A stretch of 64,000 nt of DNA from the NCBI GenBank assembly GCA_029532415.1, contig JAQOTA010000069.1:2418001-2482000 (forward strand). The letters are read 5' to 3'. The notes below the pieces were generated by a model. That model saw only the letters and a program-made list of their open reading frames with translations, made no database searches and was not told where the DNA came from. How positions within the stretch are numbered: the first letter of the stretch is position 1; every line of letters begins with the position of its first letter. Positions 11,581 to 21,176 of the stretch are shown piece by piece. The translations under genes and the position numbers were made by a program. This stretch comes from Marasmius tenuissimus. Taxonomy: Eukaryota > Basidiomycota > Agaricomycetes > Agaricales > Marasmiaceae.

Positions 11581-12019
11581 TGTAGCGGAAACGTGACACT
11601 TACTCGGTGGTTTCCGATGTCGACTGGTTCGGCATGCCGGCGAGTGACGACCGGGCTATGAATTCTAGATTCGTACTGTAAAGATGGCTTCGTCAAGGGA
11701 GCGCGCGCCTGGTCTGGCCTAGTCATCTCTCGTGCTCATGGACACTTAGCTACCTGACTCGATAGTCTTGACGACGACTTGTAGGCAGTGTAGCAATGAC
11801 TCAATATGACTTGTATTATTACTCTGAATGACTCGTAAGGGGACTCAGAATGACTCGGACAGTAGTACAGTAAAAGTATAAAAAAGCCTCGATTGTACAT
11901 AGGTAGGACATGAAATTTTATCTAGGTTAAATCAGGTCATTGAAAGGATTGAAGTGAACTTAACGCTTACCTATTAACTTTGACAACGTTGTGTGAGCCT
12001 CCGTCACAAAAACGTTGCA
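11581..12019 (+). repeat. 5' LTR of the Ty3/gypsy element
   Basis: 439 bp, TG...CA ends. A TATA box (TATAAAAAA, 11877-11885) marks the likely promoter. Upstream of it lie four TGACTC motifs (11755, 11797 as full TGACTCA, 11829, 11851). Confidence 0.97.
11755..11885 (+). promoter_or_regulatory. U3 promoter: TGACTC cluster and TATA box
   Basis: TGACTC occurs at 11755-11760, 11797-11803 (TGACTCA), 11829-11834 and 11851-11856, followed by TATAAAAAA at 11877. TGACTCA is the known binding site of the fungal bZIP factor Gcn4 and its AP-1-like relatives. The cluster suggests control of the element by a bZIP factor (inference). The same array is repeated in the 3' LTR, with its TATA box at 21034. Confidence 0.55.
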
Positions 12020-12181
12020 TATTTTTGACCCCACAAACCTAAACCACTCGAATAAGAACAACTCGGAAAGCTTTAAGCTCACCACACACCTTATAACAAA
12101 CAACTACTCGGAAGGATCGAAGACTTGATCACCTTCAATCGCCAAGTAGTCTGAGAAATAACAACGTTAGCCGGCAATAGA

Positions 12182-15100
12182 ATGACATCGCGGTATACCT
12201 TACGGTCAAGAGCTGGAGACAGCAGTGAGAACGCTGAACCATCCTCAAATATCACTCGACGGAGAGCATCGTCGTCGCCACCTACACCTGAGCGGCGAAG
12301 GCCTTCCGAAGAGAATAGCTCAGGCTGGCCCGAGCTATTTCAAACAGCAAAGGAGGTTCATGAATCACGAACGAGACCAAGAGAAATAGAACAAACTGAC
12401 ACACCGTTCGTATTGAGAACTCCAAGGAGCGTGCGAATGGCGAATCAGGAATCACCTACGAGACGAGGACGCGAGGAGGAATTTGCTAGCCCCTTGACCT
12501 CGTTATCAGCTTCCGTCCAGAAGAGGGATCCCAATTGGAAAAATGAGAGCCTTGCTGAAGGCTTGACGGAAGGAGGGAGAGGCAACCATAGGGGGAAGGG
12601 TAAGGAACCCGAATTAGAAGCCCCTAGACTGCCCATGGATAGAGACTCCAGAGATACTGAGCTGCAGGGGCAGCTATACAACAGCATCAAGGAGGCGACC
12701 CCGGAGCTGCTACAGCGGGTAGAACGCGAGGCCCGGGAGAGAGTCTATCAGGAATTCCTGGAGTGGAGAGAGAAAGAGAGACTCGGGATCAATGAGACGT
12801 CAAAAGGAATTAAGGACTCACGAAAGGACACGGTTACTGTGTCTGATAACATTGTCCAACGGCTGGGAAGAATGGCTGGAGAAAGGGATGTCTCAGCGCC
12901 GGATATAACGCGATCGAGGTCAGGGCGACCGATCGACTACCTGGCGCCTAACAGCCATCTCGGGAAAGTCCTAGTCACATCAAGAGACGCTACGCCATCG
13001 GAAGGCGAGAGCTGGAAGCAGGATACCCTGACCAGTGAACTACGAGAAAACTCACCTAACTCAACGGATGGACAAGCCAGAGATGGACGTCCGGGTAGAA
13101 ACGACATGAGGATAAAGCCAATCAAACCCTCAAAATACGACGGAGCAATGAACCCGAGAAAGTTTCTGAGGTTTTCCAAGGAAGCATACCGACTAATCCG
13201 GGATGGTCGGATACCGAAAGACAGGGAAGTCGATATCATCTCGTACTATCTTGAAGGCAAGGCCTATAGTTTTTATGAACGAACGTGCGGGGATAGCCCG
13301 GATGAGTGGACACTAAAAGACTTTCTGATACAGCTGTATAACTACATTTTCCCGTTAAATTACAGGACCGAGCAGCGAAAGAAATTGAAATCTCTCACCC
13401 AGCATGGAAGGCGGGTTCGAGAATACGTGGGAGAGTTCGAGGACCTCTGTGATATTATTGGAATGACCGATGATCGCGAAATGGTCACTCTGCTGTGGGA
13501 CGGATTTGATCCCGCAATATCTGCTGGGTTGTATACCCGAGATTTGCATCCCGAAAGATCGACATTTGAGGACGTTGTTAGTGCAGCAGAGACTGTCGAA
13601 TTAATAGAAGGGGTAAAGAAGGGAGCTGGTCAGCAGAAATCTCACGTAAAGCCACGCACTCGGAGTGACTCGCTTGAACTCGAAAGAAACAACAGCACTT
13701 CGGGATCAAGGGTTGACCGCCCGAAGAGAGATTTTAAGGGGAAAAGTACCTTCCGAGGTCACAAGGGAAAGGGGGGACCCCCCCGATCTGACAGAAGACT
13801 ATCAGAGGCTGAACGGAAGGAGAGAATGGCAGCTGGGAAATGTTTTGAGTGCGGGGAATTAGGGCACTTGGCCCGAAATTGCCCTCGAAGGACTACAGTC
13901 AAAGGCGATAGCAAGAAAAACTCACCCCCTGGCTTGTCGACCTATAACCTTGAGTTTGAACTTCTGGAAAGCCTGCGCGACAACTTTGAAGAGAAGCCTA
14001 CAGTAGAAATCGGCTCTATGCTTTGGGAACTCAACAGGGATGTCACTCACTTGGCTGGATGTTCAAGCTCGTCTGAATATTCGGATATGCAGGAGTCGGA
14101 CTGCGAATCGGCACCGGAGGGAGATCTCGATGAAAGCATGTCACCCGTGGAAGGACCCCCAAGTTCTGAAGCAGGAGACTGCGGGAGTCAGGGCTCTGAA
14201 ATAGCCGAAGCAATGCTCACCGAGAACCTGGATCGAGTAAGTCGGGAGCTGGAGGAATGGGTAAATGAAAGGCATTCCATGGGGGGACTTGAATGTGTGA
14301 GACTAGATCCTGCCTTCAACGTCTTCAAGGAGCCATGGTGGGAGGACATCTTGTTGGAACCTGACGGAAATATGTTGGAAAATTTTGAGGAGATCACATC
14401 AGACGATGAAGATGCGTACCTGGAACCGAACGCAAGGTATAATCATAAGGCGAGGGATTTGACCTTGCCTGATGCTAGAGTAATCTATCAGAAGGAAAGA
14501 AGGACGAACGATGTCCGTGGGATTGAGAAAATTCGCGGAATGAGCGTGTCAAGGGACCTATTCAACTTACCAGTTGAAGAGGGAGTCAGCGCTGCCGCCC
14601 TACGGGGAACGTATCTCTACAGGCATCTCAACCATCCATTATACGGGTGTGCGGGTGATCCAGATTTACCTCGAGCATACGGTGATCCAGTGGGTGAACG
14701 AGCGGAGTTCCTGTTGGGAACCGGAGGACCGTATCTGCAAAGTGATCGGGACTGGGAACCTTTAGAGCGCTTCTCAGTCTACCGCATATCCAGGGACGAG
14801 TACGCTGTAATGGACTACGCGTGCTCGGCTGAATTCCCAAATGATGAGACTGCGGGACAATGGATTATACCTGCACAGTGGCTTGAACACACACAGTTCA
14901 ATGTTGTGAATTGGTATGCGGACTCACTTTGTCGATGGCTAGGATATGATCCTGGCTCGGTTGAACCAATTTGGGATGCAACTGAGGTGATGGGAAATGC
15001 TCACCGGGATGCAATTGAGTTCATCCTTAACAATGCAGACGGCTTCCCGGGGGATGACTTGCCTCACCGTGTAGTGGATTGTGGCTGTAATAAACGTTTT

Positions 15101-18100
15101 AGAGCAACGAGGGAAAGAAGGTATGAGTGGGAGTATACAGTCGAGGATACTCATCGAGAGCTCAAGTTCAAGTTACCCAAACGGTTCTTGATGAGGCGGA
15201 AATTCGACTTGTATAGATGGGTATGCAAACGATACGTTGAAATTCATCGCAATTGCTTTCCGCCCACCTTGTGGATGGATGAAACCTTAGGTTTGGAAGG
15301 TTTATTCTTTGACCCTTCGCCACAACAATGGATTATTCACGAGGCGGCGTCAGTAATGAGCTTTGTCCATTACTTGAACTGGAAAAGGGACTTACCACAC
15401 CTCCGGAGGTTACCAAGCCATAATAAGGAGAATTATAACACGTTGCACCTTGGAGGAATCCAAATACCGAAAGGGATGTTCGGGGGTTTACAAAGGAATG
15501 CGTCAAAGGTGAAGGATCCTGGTCGATTGGTGCCAAAACCTGTCGTTGTGAGCGCCACAATCAACGGACATCCGGTCCGTGCACTAGTCGATACAGGATC
15601 CCTAGGGGACTTCATGTCGAACACCTTGACAGATCAATTGAAATGTCAACGAGAGGAACTGAAGACACCTCTCACCCTGCAACTTGCGGTTCAGGGTTCT
15701 CGCTCTAAGGTAAAACATCGTGTGCGAGCCCGGTTCAGATACCAGGAGATCGATGAAGAACGGAGTTTTGATACGGCAAACATCTCCAACTACGATTTAA
15801 TTTTGGGGACACCATGGTTGTACCAGCACCAGGTGTCTGTCGGATTCAACCCTGCAAAGGTAATTGTAGGGTCAGATATCTCGTTATTGATGGAAGGGAA
15901 GGAAGTGACATGTATCGCGTCGCGGAGTATGGAGATGTATGAGGAAGGTATACACCAGGCACGGATGATTCTACTAGAATACGCTGACAGCCTGTGTCGA
16001 ACTGCTGCTGAAACTGAGTTGCCTCCTCTACGGGTAATTAACCATCGGATTCCCTTGATAGACGAGAAATTAATCATACCTTGGAGGCCATCGAGATGCC
16101 CTGAACGGTTTAGGGATCAATGGGCTGAAAAGCGAGACGCATACATCAGGAATGGACGTTGGAAGATCACAACTTCAAACAATACGGTACCTTTGCTCTG
16201 TATCCCAAAGCCGGCTCCAAATCAGCACAAACTCCGAATTGTGGTTGATCTGAGGGCCCGCAATGCGAACACTCGGAAACTTGCGTCACCCCTTCCAGAT
16301 ATTGATGGGATCTTGAGAAGAGTTGCGAGAGCAAAGTACCGCTCGATGATGGATGGGACGGACGCATATGAACAAATACGGGTAGAACCCTCTGATGTTT
16401 GGAAAACCGCTATGTCCACCCCAGACGGTAACATGGTCAGCCTGGTGGTGCAGCAAGGTGATTGTAACGCACCCTCGACTTATCAGACACTTATGAACCA
16501 TCTGTTTTCTTCCTATATTGGGAGGTTCATGGATGTTTACCTCGACGACATCATCGTCTATTCTAACTGTCTCGAGGACCATATCGCTCATGTTAAAACA
16601 ATACTCAACATACTGAAACGGGAGAAGCTGTACCTCAATAAGAAGAAGCTCAATTTTCTTGCAAAAGAAATAAAGGTTCTAGGCCGAATTGTGGACGACC
16701 AAGGAATACACATGGACCCTGACAAAGTGGACGCTGTCACTAAATGGAAGACGCCAACAAATCGCGACTTACTTCGCGGGTTTCTTGGGGCTGTAGGGTA
16801 CCTGGCAGACGATGTGGCCACAGTTCGGATCCCCATGGGGCATCTTCACACCTTGACAAGTGATAATGTTCCGTTTAGGTGGGGGTACACTGAAGAGAGG
16901 GCCTTCCAGGACATTAAAAACTTGGTCGGGTCCTCAAAAATGCATTATCGCGTACCCTTGGATTATACTACCACAGCGGCACCTGTATGGTTGGTCACGG
17001 ATGGATCAAGCACCGGGGTGGCTGGAGTGATAGTTCAGGGAGCTAGCTGGGATAAGGGCAAAGTCGCTGCCTTCTATTCGGCGAAACTTAATCCTGCACA
17101 ACAAAACTACGCAGTACATGAGATTGAAATGCTAGCGGGCGTTGAGAGTATGCTGCGACACAGGGATATTCTCCAGGGCGCTCGGTTTACCTGGGTTACG
17201 GACCACAAAGGTTTGATTTTCCTCTTGAATCAGAAGAACCTGAGTGGGCGACAAGCTCGATGGCTCGAGAAGATTTCGGAGTTTGACTTCGACGTCAAAT
17301 ATGTTCCAGGTGCCGAGAATGTTTTGGCTGATGCACTGTCTCGGATATACTCCGCTGATTCTCCCGGCACGGTTCGCACTCGGGACGAATATACGTATCA
17401 CGACATTCTCGTAAATGATACTCTGGAGACAACGAAAGTGTCGATGCCTGTGCTCGTGGGTGAGGAAGCCCGACATCATTTGGCTGGCATGACGCTCCGG
17501 ACTAATCGAGCGCGCTCTGCGCGGTGGATAGAGGCTAGAGAGCATGAGAAGGCCTCTATGGCGCAACAAACTGTTGCGCTGCCGACGGCTAAGGGAAGAC
17601 AGAATGATTGCGCTACCCAAAGCAAGCGCAAGGAGGGCGGGAGTAAAGGAGTAAAAGCTACTTTGGCCCGTGGGAACTACAAATCAAAAGCGGAATCAAA
17701 GCTAACGCCGGACGGGAAGTTGGCGCCCAACGCTTTGACCTCACCATGTGACTCACATGTCTCTCATTTCGACCACCATCTTGACACTGGCAACACTGAA
17801 AATCAAGACATGGCGACATCTATCAGAACGAGTAAATCTCAATCTGAGACTGGTGCAATGGGGAACTCCCTTGCGCTAGTGAAAGACACTGCAAACATCG
17901 GTAACTTGATTACGCCTTCTCAGTCTGGCAATATTACCGATGCATCCGACAATCCGTCGACGACAACCGCTCCGCCTAATCAAGACGACCCGAGACCCGA
18001 AGAGTCAGAAGGACTCATTTCAGATAACAACCAAGGTGATAGGATCCAGAATGGAGGGCGGGTAGGAGGAATTGATATTGAGAAGGCAGTGAGGTTCAAT

Positions 18101-20695
18101 TATGGTACGGATCCATTCTTTCGAATGATCACAAAGAGGCCTGGGGACTTCAGAAATTTCAGACAACAAGACGGAATTGTGTATCTAAAGGAGAAAGATC
18201 GAAATCTTATCTGTATCCCTCATGTGAGGACTGGGAGACGAAGCTTGCGTGAGGTTGTAATCGATGAAGGACATTCCCTGCTGGCGCACCTGGGACCTCG
18301 AAAGACACTGACATATCTTCGGGATATTGTTTGGTGGAAATCCATGGTAGCGGATGTTCAAAAATTTTGTGAATCCTGTCCGATCTGTCAGCAAACAAAG
18401 TCCTCGAACAGAAAACCCTACGGGTTGCTGAAGCACCTTCCTGTTCCAAGCGAACCATGGCAAGTGATCGGTATCGACTTTGTCGGACCGTTACCAGAGT
18501 CTAGGACCCGACATGGCACCTTTGACTCCATCACAGTCATAGTCGATCACTTAACGGGAATGGTACACGCCGTTCCTAGTAGAACAACCTATTCCGCAAA
18601 GGACGTCGCTGAACTTGTATTTTCAGAAATATACAAGCTACATGGCCTCCCGAAGGTGATAATAAGTGACCGAGACTCACTTTTCACCAGCCGATTTTGG
18701 AGTCATCTTCACAGACTGATAGGGACGAAATTGAAGATGTCCAGCTCTTATCACCCACAAACAGATGGATTGACCGAGCGAGCGAATCGGACTATCGCTC
18801 AGATGCTCAGATCTTGCGTAGATGAGACACATACAAATTGGGCAATAAAGCTGCCCGCTATGGAATTCGCGATCAATATGGCGCGATCAGAGACCACGGG
18901 ATACTCACCTTTCTTCTTAAACAGTGGTCGAGTGCCCAGGTCGTTTATCTGGAACGATGCAGACAAAAATGAGTTTCCAGGTGTCAGGAATTTCGCATTA
19001 GACTTAAAGAACGCTGTGATTGCGGCTCACGACAGCATCTTGGCTCACCGAACAAAACAGACACGAGACGCTAACAAAAAACGGATACCGGCGCCTTTTA
19101 AGGAAGACGACCTAGTCTACTTATCCACCAAGAACATCAGCTTCCCCAAGAAACGAAGCAGGAAGCTGTTACCAAAGTACATTGGGCCGTACCGGGTTCT
19201 GAAAGCCATCGACGGCACCACCTTCAAGCTCGAGCTATCCTCGAATTTGAAGAGTAGAGGCATACATGACGAATTCCATGCATCCTTACTTCGAATCCAT
19301 ATCCCCAACGACGACCGGCTGTTTCCTGGACGACTTGACTCGCAGCTGGGGCTGTTCGACGACTCAGAAAATGAGTGGCCAGTCGATAAGATTCTTGGTC
19401 ACAAGGGTAACCGATCTGACGCAATGTTTGAGATTTTGTGGAAATCTGGAGATTCCACTTGGCTGCCGTACGATAAGGTCGAGCACCTGGAACAGCTGAA
19501 GGAATATTTCGAGGCATTGGGGATCGAGCAGGTCTCAGATCTACGGGACTCGCAACCGGAAGACGAAGAAGAAATTGAAGGAGTCAGCTTGAGCCTAGGG
19601 AGTATGGAGATAAAAGGAGTGGGCGGGAATCGATCCTATCCCCCCATGAAACCTACCTTACTTCTACAGAAAGCACTCGACGACCTGCACCTCCAGCCAC
19701 CAGCCGATTCCAACACCTCTAGCCAAATGGCAGCCAACACGGTCTCTCCTTCATCCATGACCCAACCTTCAGCGGCACTTATCACAGGACCGTACACGCC
19801 CCCGGCGGGCTCATGGTTCCTGTGGACTCACCTCTCGCACATTGTACAGTGCAACCCTCATGCCGTCTTCATCGAAATCATCGTTACTCTCAGGAGCGGA
19901 GAAACAGTCAAGCTCACCTTGGGCAGGCTCAAGGCTTTCTGTGAGTACTCGTTCGCTCTGGGACGCGGATACGAGGGACTTGGCCCGGAGCCACTTGATT
20001 ACACGAAGACGGTTACTTGGTTCAACAAGAACCTACCTCCGGAAATGGACCAGAAGTTCACGGTGGTCGCAGGCGACTACGCTTTCAAGTCCCCACGACA
20101 CGTCGAATATTCAAATTGCTGGAACCCTATGTCGGCTTGGGGACGCCAGTTCTGCGACAGTGATCTTCGAAAGAACACGAACGTCCGTTATCCGAAACCC
20201 GCACCGGCTCCCCGACCTCTCACTCCTCCAGTGGCTCACGTCATGGGGCTGACTTACCCGACAATCAACTTGCCCGTACGACCGTCAGTCTCGTCTTACC
20301 CTCCTTCTTACCGTGTTCGTGCTTATTCAACCGCAGAAGAGAGGGATCATCTCTCGTTCTCGCTCATGAACGTTACGGGACTAGCTCAGGGTGGAGGAAA
20401 GGGCCGAGGTTATGGGGGGAACAAGGGGAAGAAGGGGGCATCAGGGAGGAAGCGGAGAGCGTGGCGGAATACTCTCAATCGGGGCAACTACGGGAAGTTT
20501 GCGGACGAGATGGGGACTCGAGCACCGCCGCCAACCCCGACATTAACGCCGAAGTTGACCTTGCCGTCGAGGAAGAGCCCGACTCCGGGAGTCTCTTCTG
20601 CTGGATCGGGTTCGGTCTGGTTGGGCGGAAGTGGTTCTGCTTCGGAAGCAATTGAGGACGATATGGATGGTATGTATGACTATCTATACGACTAA
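12182..20695 (+). CDS. Ty3/gypsy Gag-Pol polyprotein, 2837 aa, with chromodomain
   Basis: A single ORF with no frameshift between gag and pol. Domains in order: N-terminal charged region; retrotransposon Gag domain at about residues 315-475; CCHC zinc knuckle CFECGELGHLARNC at about 554-567; a spacer of about 540 residues with no domain I recognise; aspartic protease around 1120-1230 with DTGS near 1137; reverse transcriptase with YLDD at 1453-1456; RNase H starting near TDGSS (about 1606); integrase with an HHCC-type zinc finger (CESCPIC) and the DDE triad D2099, D2163, E2199 (spacings 63 and 35). After these comes a chromodomain-like block (VDKILGHK, FEILWKSGDSTWLPYDKV) near 2405-2450. A further C-terminal tail of about 380 residues ends in Gly/Lys-rich and acidic parts. 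Characterised gypsy Gag-Pol proteins are usually far shorter, so the spacer and tail are extra modules. All catalytic residues checked are present, so the element may be active. Confidence 0.95.
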   Translation: MTSRYTLRSRAGDSSENAEPSSNITRRRASSSPPTPERRRPSEENSSGWPELFQTAKEVHESRTRPREIEQTDTPFVLRTPRSVRMANQESPTRRGREEEFASPLTSLSASVQKRDPNWKNESLAEGLTEGGRGNHRGKGKEPELEAPRLPMDRDSRDTELQGQLYNSIKEATPELLQRVEREARERVYQEFLEWREKERLGINETSKGIKDSRKDTVTVSDNIVQRLGRMAGERDVSAPDITRSRSGRPIDYLAPNSHLGKVLVTSRDATPSEGESWKQDTLTSELRENSPNSTDGQARDGRPGRNDMRIKPIKPSKYDGAMNPRKFLRFSKEAYRLIRDGRIPKDREVDIISYYLEGKAYSFYERTCGDSPDEWTLKDFLIQLYNYIFPLNYRTEQRKKLKSLTQHGRRVREYVGEFEDLCDIIGMTDDREMVTLLWDGFDPAISAGLYTRDLHPERSTFEDVVSAAETVELIEGVKKGAGQQKSHVKPRTRSDSLELERNNSTSGSRVDRPKRDFKGKSTFRGHKGKGGPPRSDRRLSEAERKERMAAGKCFECGELGHLARNCPRRTTVKGDSKKNSPPGLSTYNLEFELLESLRDNFEEKPTVEIGSMLWELNRDVTHLAGCSSSSEYSDMQESDCESAPEGDLDESMSPVEGPPSSEAGDCGSQGSEIAEAMLTENLDRVSRELEEWVNERHSMGGLECVRLDPAFNVFKEPWWEDILLEPDGNMLENFEEITSDDEDAYLEPNARYNHKARDLTLPDARVIYQKERRTNDVRGIEKIRGMSVSRDLFNLPVEEGVSAAALRGTYLYRHLNHPLYGCAGDPDLPRAYGDPVGERAEFLLGTGGPYLQSDRDWEPLERFSVYRISRDEYAVMDYACSAEFPNDETAGQWIIPAQWLEHTQFNVVNWYADSLCRWLGYDPGSVEPIWDATEVMGNAHRDAIEFILNNADGFPGDDLPHRVVDCGCNKRFRATRERRYEWEYTVEDTHRELKFKLPKRFLMRRKFDLYRWVCKRYVEIHRNCFPPTLWMDETLGLEGLFFDPSPQQWIIHEAASVMSFVHYLNWKRDLPHLRRLPSHNKENYNTLHLGGIQIPKGMFGGLQRNASKVKDPGRLVPKPVVVSATINGHPVRALVDTGSLGDFMSNTLTDQLKCQREELKTPLTLQLAVQGSRSKVKHRVRARFRYQEIDEERSFDTANISNYDLILGTPWLYQHQVSVGFNPAKVIVGSDISLLMEGKEVTCIASRSMEMYEEGIHQARMILLEYADSLCRTAAETELPPLRVINHRIPLIDEKLIIPWRPSRCPERFRDQWAEKRDAYIRNGRWKITTSNNTVPLLCIPKPAPNQHKLRIVVDLRARNANTRKLASPLPDIDGILRRVARAKYRSMMDGTDAYEQIRVEPSDVWKTAMSTPDGNMVSLVVQQGDCNAPSTYQTLMNHLFSSYIGRFMDVYLDDIIVYSNCLEDHIAHVKTILNILKREKLYLNKKKLNFLAKEIKVLGRIVDDQGIHMDPDKVDAVTKWKTPTNRDLLRGFLGAVGYLADDVATVRIPMGHLHTLTSDNVPFRWGYTEERAFQDIKNLVGSSKMHYRVPLDYTTTAAPVWLVTDGSSTGVAGVIVQGASWDKGKVAAFYSAKLNPAQQNYAVHEIEMLAGVESMLRHRDILQGARFTWVTDHKGLIFLLNQKNLSGRQARWLEKISEFDFDVKYVPGAENVLADALSRIYSADSPGTVRTRDEYTYHDILVNDTLETTKVSMPVLVGEEARHHLAGMTLRTNRARSARWIEAREHEKASMAQQTVALPTAKGRQNDCATQSKRKEGGSKGVKATLARGNYKSKAESKLTPDGKLAPNALTSPCDSHVSHFDHHLDTGNTENQDMATSIRTSKSQSETGAMGNSLALVKDTANIGNLITPSQSGNITDASDNPSTTTAPPNQDDPRPEESEGLISDNNQGDRIQNGGRVGGIDIEKAVRFNYGTDPFFRMITKRPGDFRNFRQQDGIVYLKEKDRNLICIPHVRTGRRSLREVVIDEGHSLLAHLGPRKTLTYLRDIVWWKSMVADVQKFCESCPICQQTKSSNRKPYGLLKHLPVPSEPWQVIGIDFVGPLPESRTRHGTFDSITVIVDHLTGMVHAVPSRTTYSAKDVAELVFSEIYKLHGLPKVIISDRDSLFTSRFWSHLHRLIGTKLKMSSSYHPQTDGLTERANRTIAQMLRSCVDETHTNWAIKLPAMEFAINMARSETTGYSPFFLNSGRVPRSFIWNDADKNEFPGVRNFALDLKNAVIAAHDSILAHRTKQTRDANKKRIPAPFKEDDLVYLSTKNISFPKKRSRKLLPKYIGPYRVLKAIDGTTFKLELSSNLKSRGIHDEFHASLLRIHIPNDDRLFPGRLDSQLGLFDDSENEWPVDKILGHKGNRSDAMFEILWKSGDSTWLPYDKVEHLEQLKEYFEALGIEQVSDLRDSQPEDEEEIEGVSLSLGSMEIKGVGGNRSYPPMKPTLLLQKALDDLHLQPPADSNTSSQMAANTVSPSSMTQPSAALITGPYTPPAGSWFLWTHLSHIVQCNPHAVFIEIIVTLRSGETVKLTLGRLKAFCEYSFALGRGYEGLGPEPLDYTKTVTWFNKNLPPEMDQKFTVVAGDYAFKSPRHVEYSNCWNPMSAWGRQFCDSDLRKNTNVRYPKPAPAPRPLTPPVAHVMGLTYPTINLPVRPSVSSYPPSYRVRAYSTAEERDHLSFSLMNVTGLAQGGGKGRGYGGNKGKKGASGRKRRAWRNTLNRGNYGKFADEMGTRAPPPTPTLTPKLTLPSRKSPTPGVSSAGSGSVWLGGSGSASEAIEDDMDGMYDYLYD

Positions 20696-20737
20696 CACAA
20701 AAGATGGGATTCTATTCTACAATCCCAGGAGGGCGTA

Positions 20738-21176
20738 TGTAGCGGAAACGTGACACTTACTCGGTGGTTTCCGATGTCGACTGGTTCGGCATGCCGGCGA
20801 GTGACGACCGGGCTATGAATTCTAGATTCGTACTGTAAAGATGGCTTCGTCAAGGGAGCGCGCGCCTGGTCTGGCCTAGTCATCTCTCGTGCTCATGGAC
20901 ACTTAGCTACCTGACTCGATAGTCTTGACGACGACTTGTAGGCAGTGTAGCAATGACTCAATATGACTTGTATTATTACTCTGAATGACTCGTAAGGGGA
21001 CTCAGAATGACTCGGACAGTAGTACAGTAAAAGTATAAAAAAGCCTCGATTGTACATAGGTAGGACATGAAATTTTATCTAGGTTAAATCAGGTCATTGA
21101 AAGGATTGAAGTGAACTTAACGCTTACCTATTAACTTTGACAACGTTGTGTGAGCCTCCGTCACAAAAACGTTGCA
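20738..21176 (+). repeat. 3' LTR of the Ty3/gypsy element
   Basis: 439 bp, no difference from the 5' LTR found by eye; followed by GCTAC at 21177-21181, the right target duplication. Confidence 0.97.

Larger units (their letters stand above)
11581..21176 (+). mobile_element. Complete Ty3/gypsy chromovirus LTR retrotransposon (9596 bp)
   Basis: Two LTRs (11581-12019 and 20738-21176) begin TGTAGCGG and end AACGTTGCA. They appear identical over 439 bp by eye, and GCTAC target duplications flank the element. One uninterrupted ORF of 8.5 kb encodes Gag, protease, reverse transcriptase, RNase H and integrase. A purine-rich stretch (CCCAGGAGGGCG, near 20724-20735) just before the 3' LTR can serve as the polypurine tract. 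Identical LTRs and the intact ORF indicate very recent insertion. It sits sense-opposite inside a Plavaka transposase gene. Confidence 0.97.

Noticed and set aside
17132..17620. Long antisense ORF inside the gypsy polyprotein gene
   Set aside because: No motif; a shadow of the conserved pol frame.
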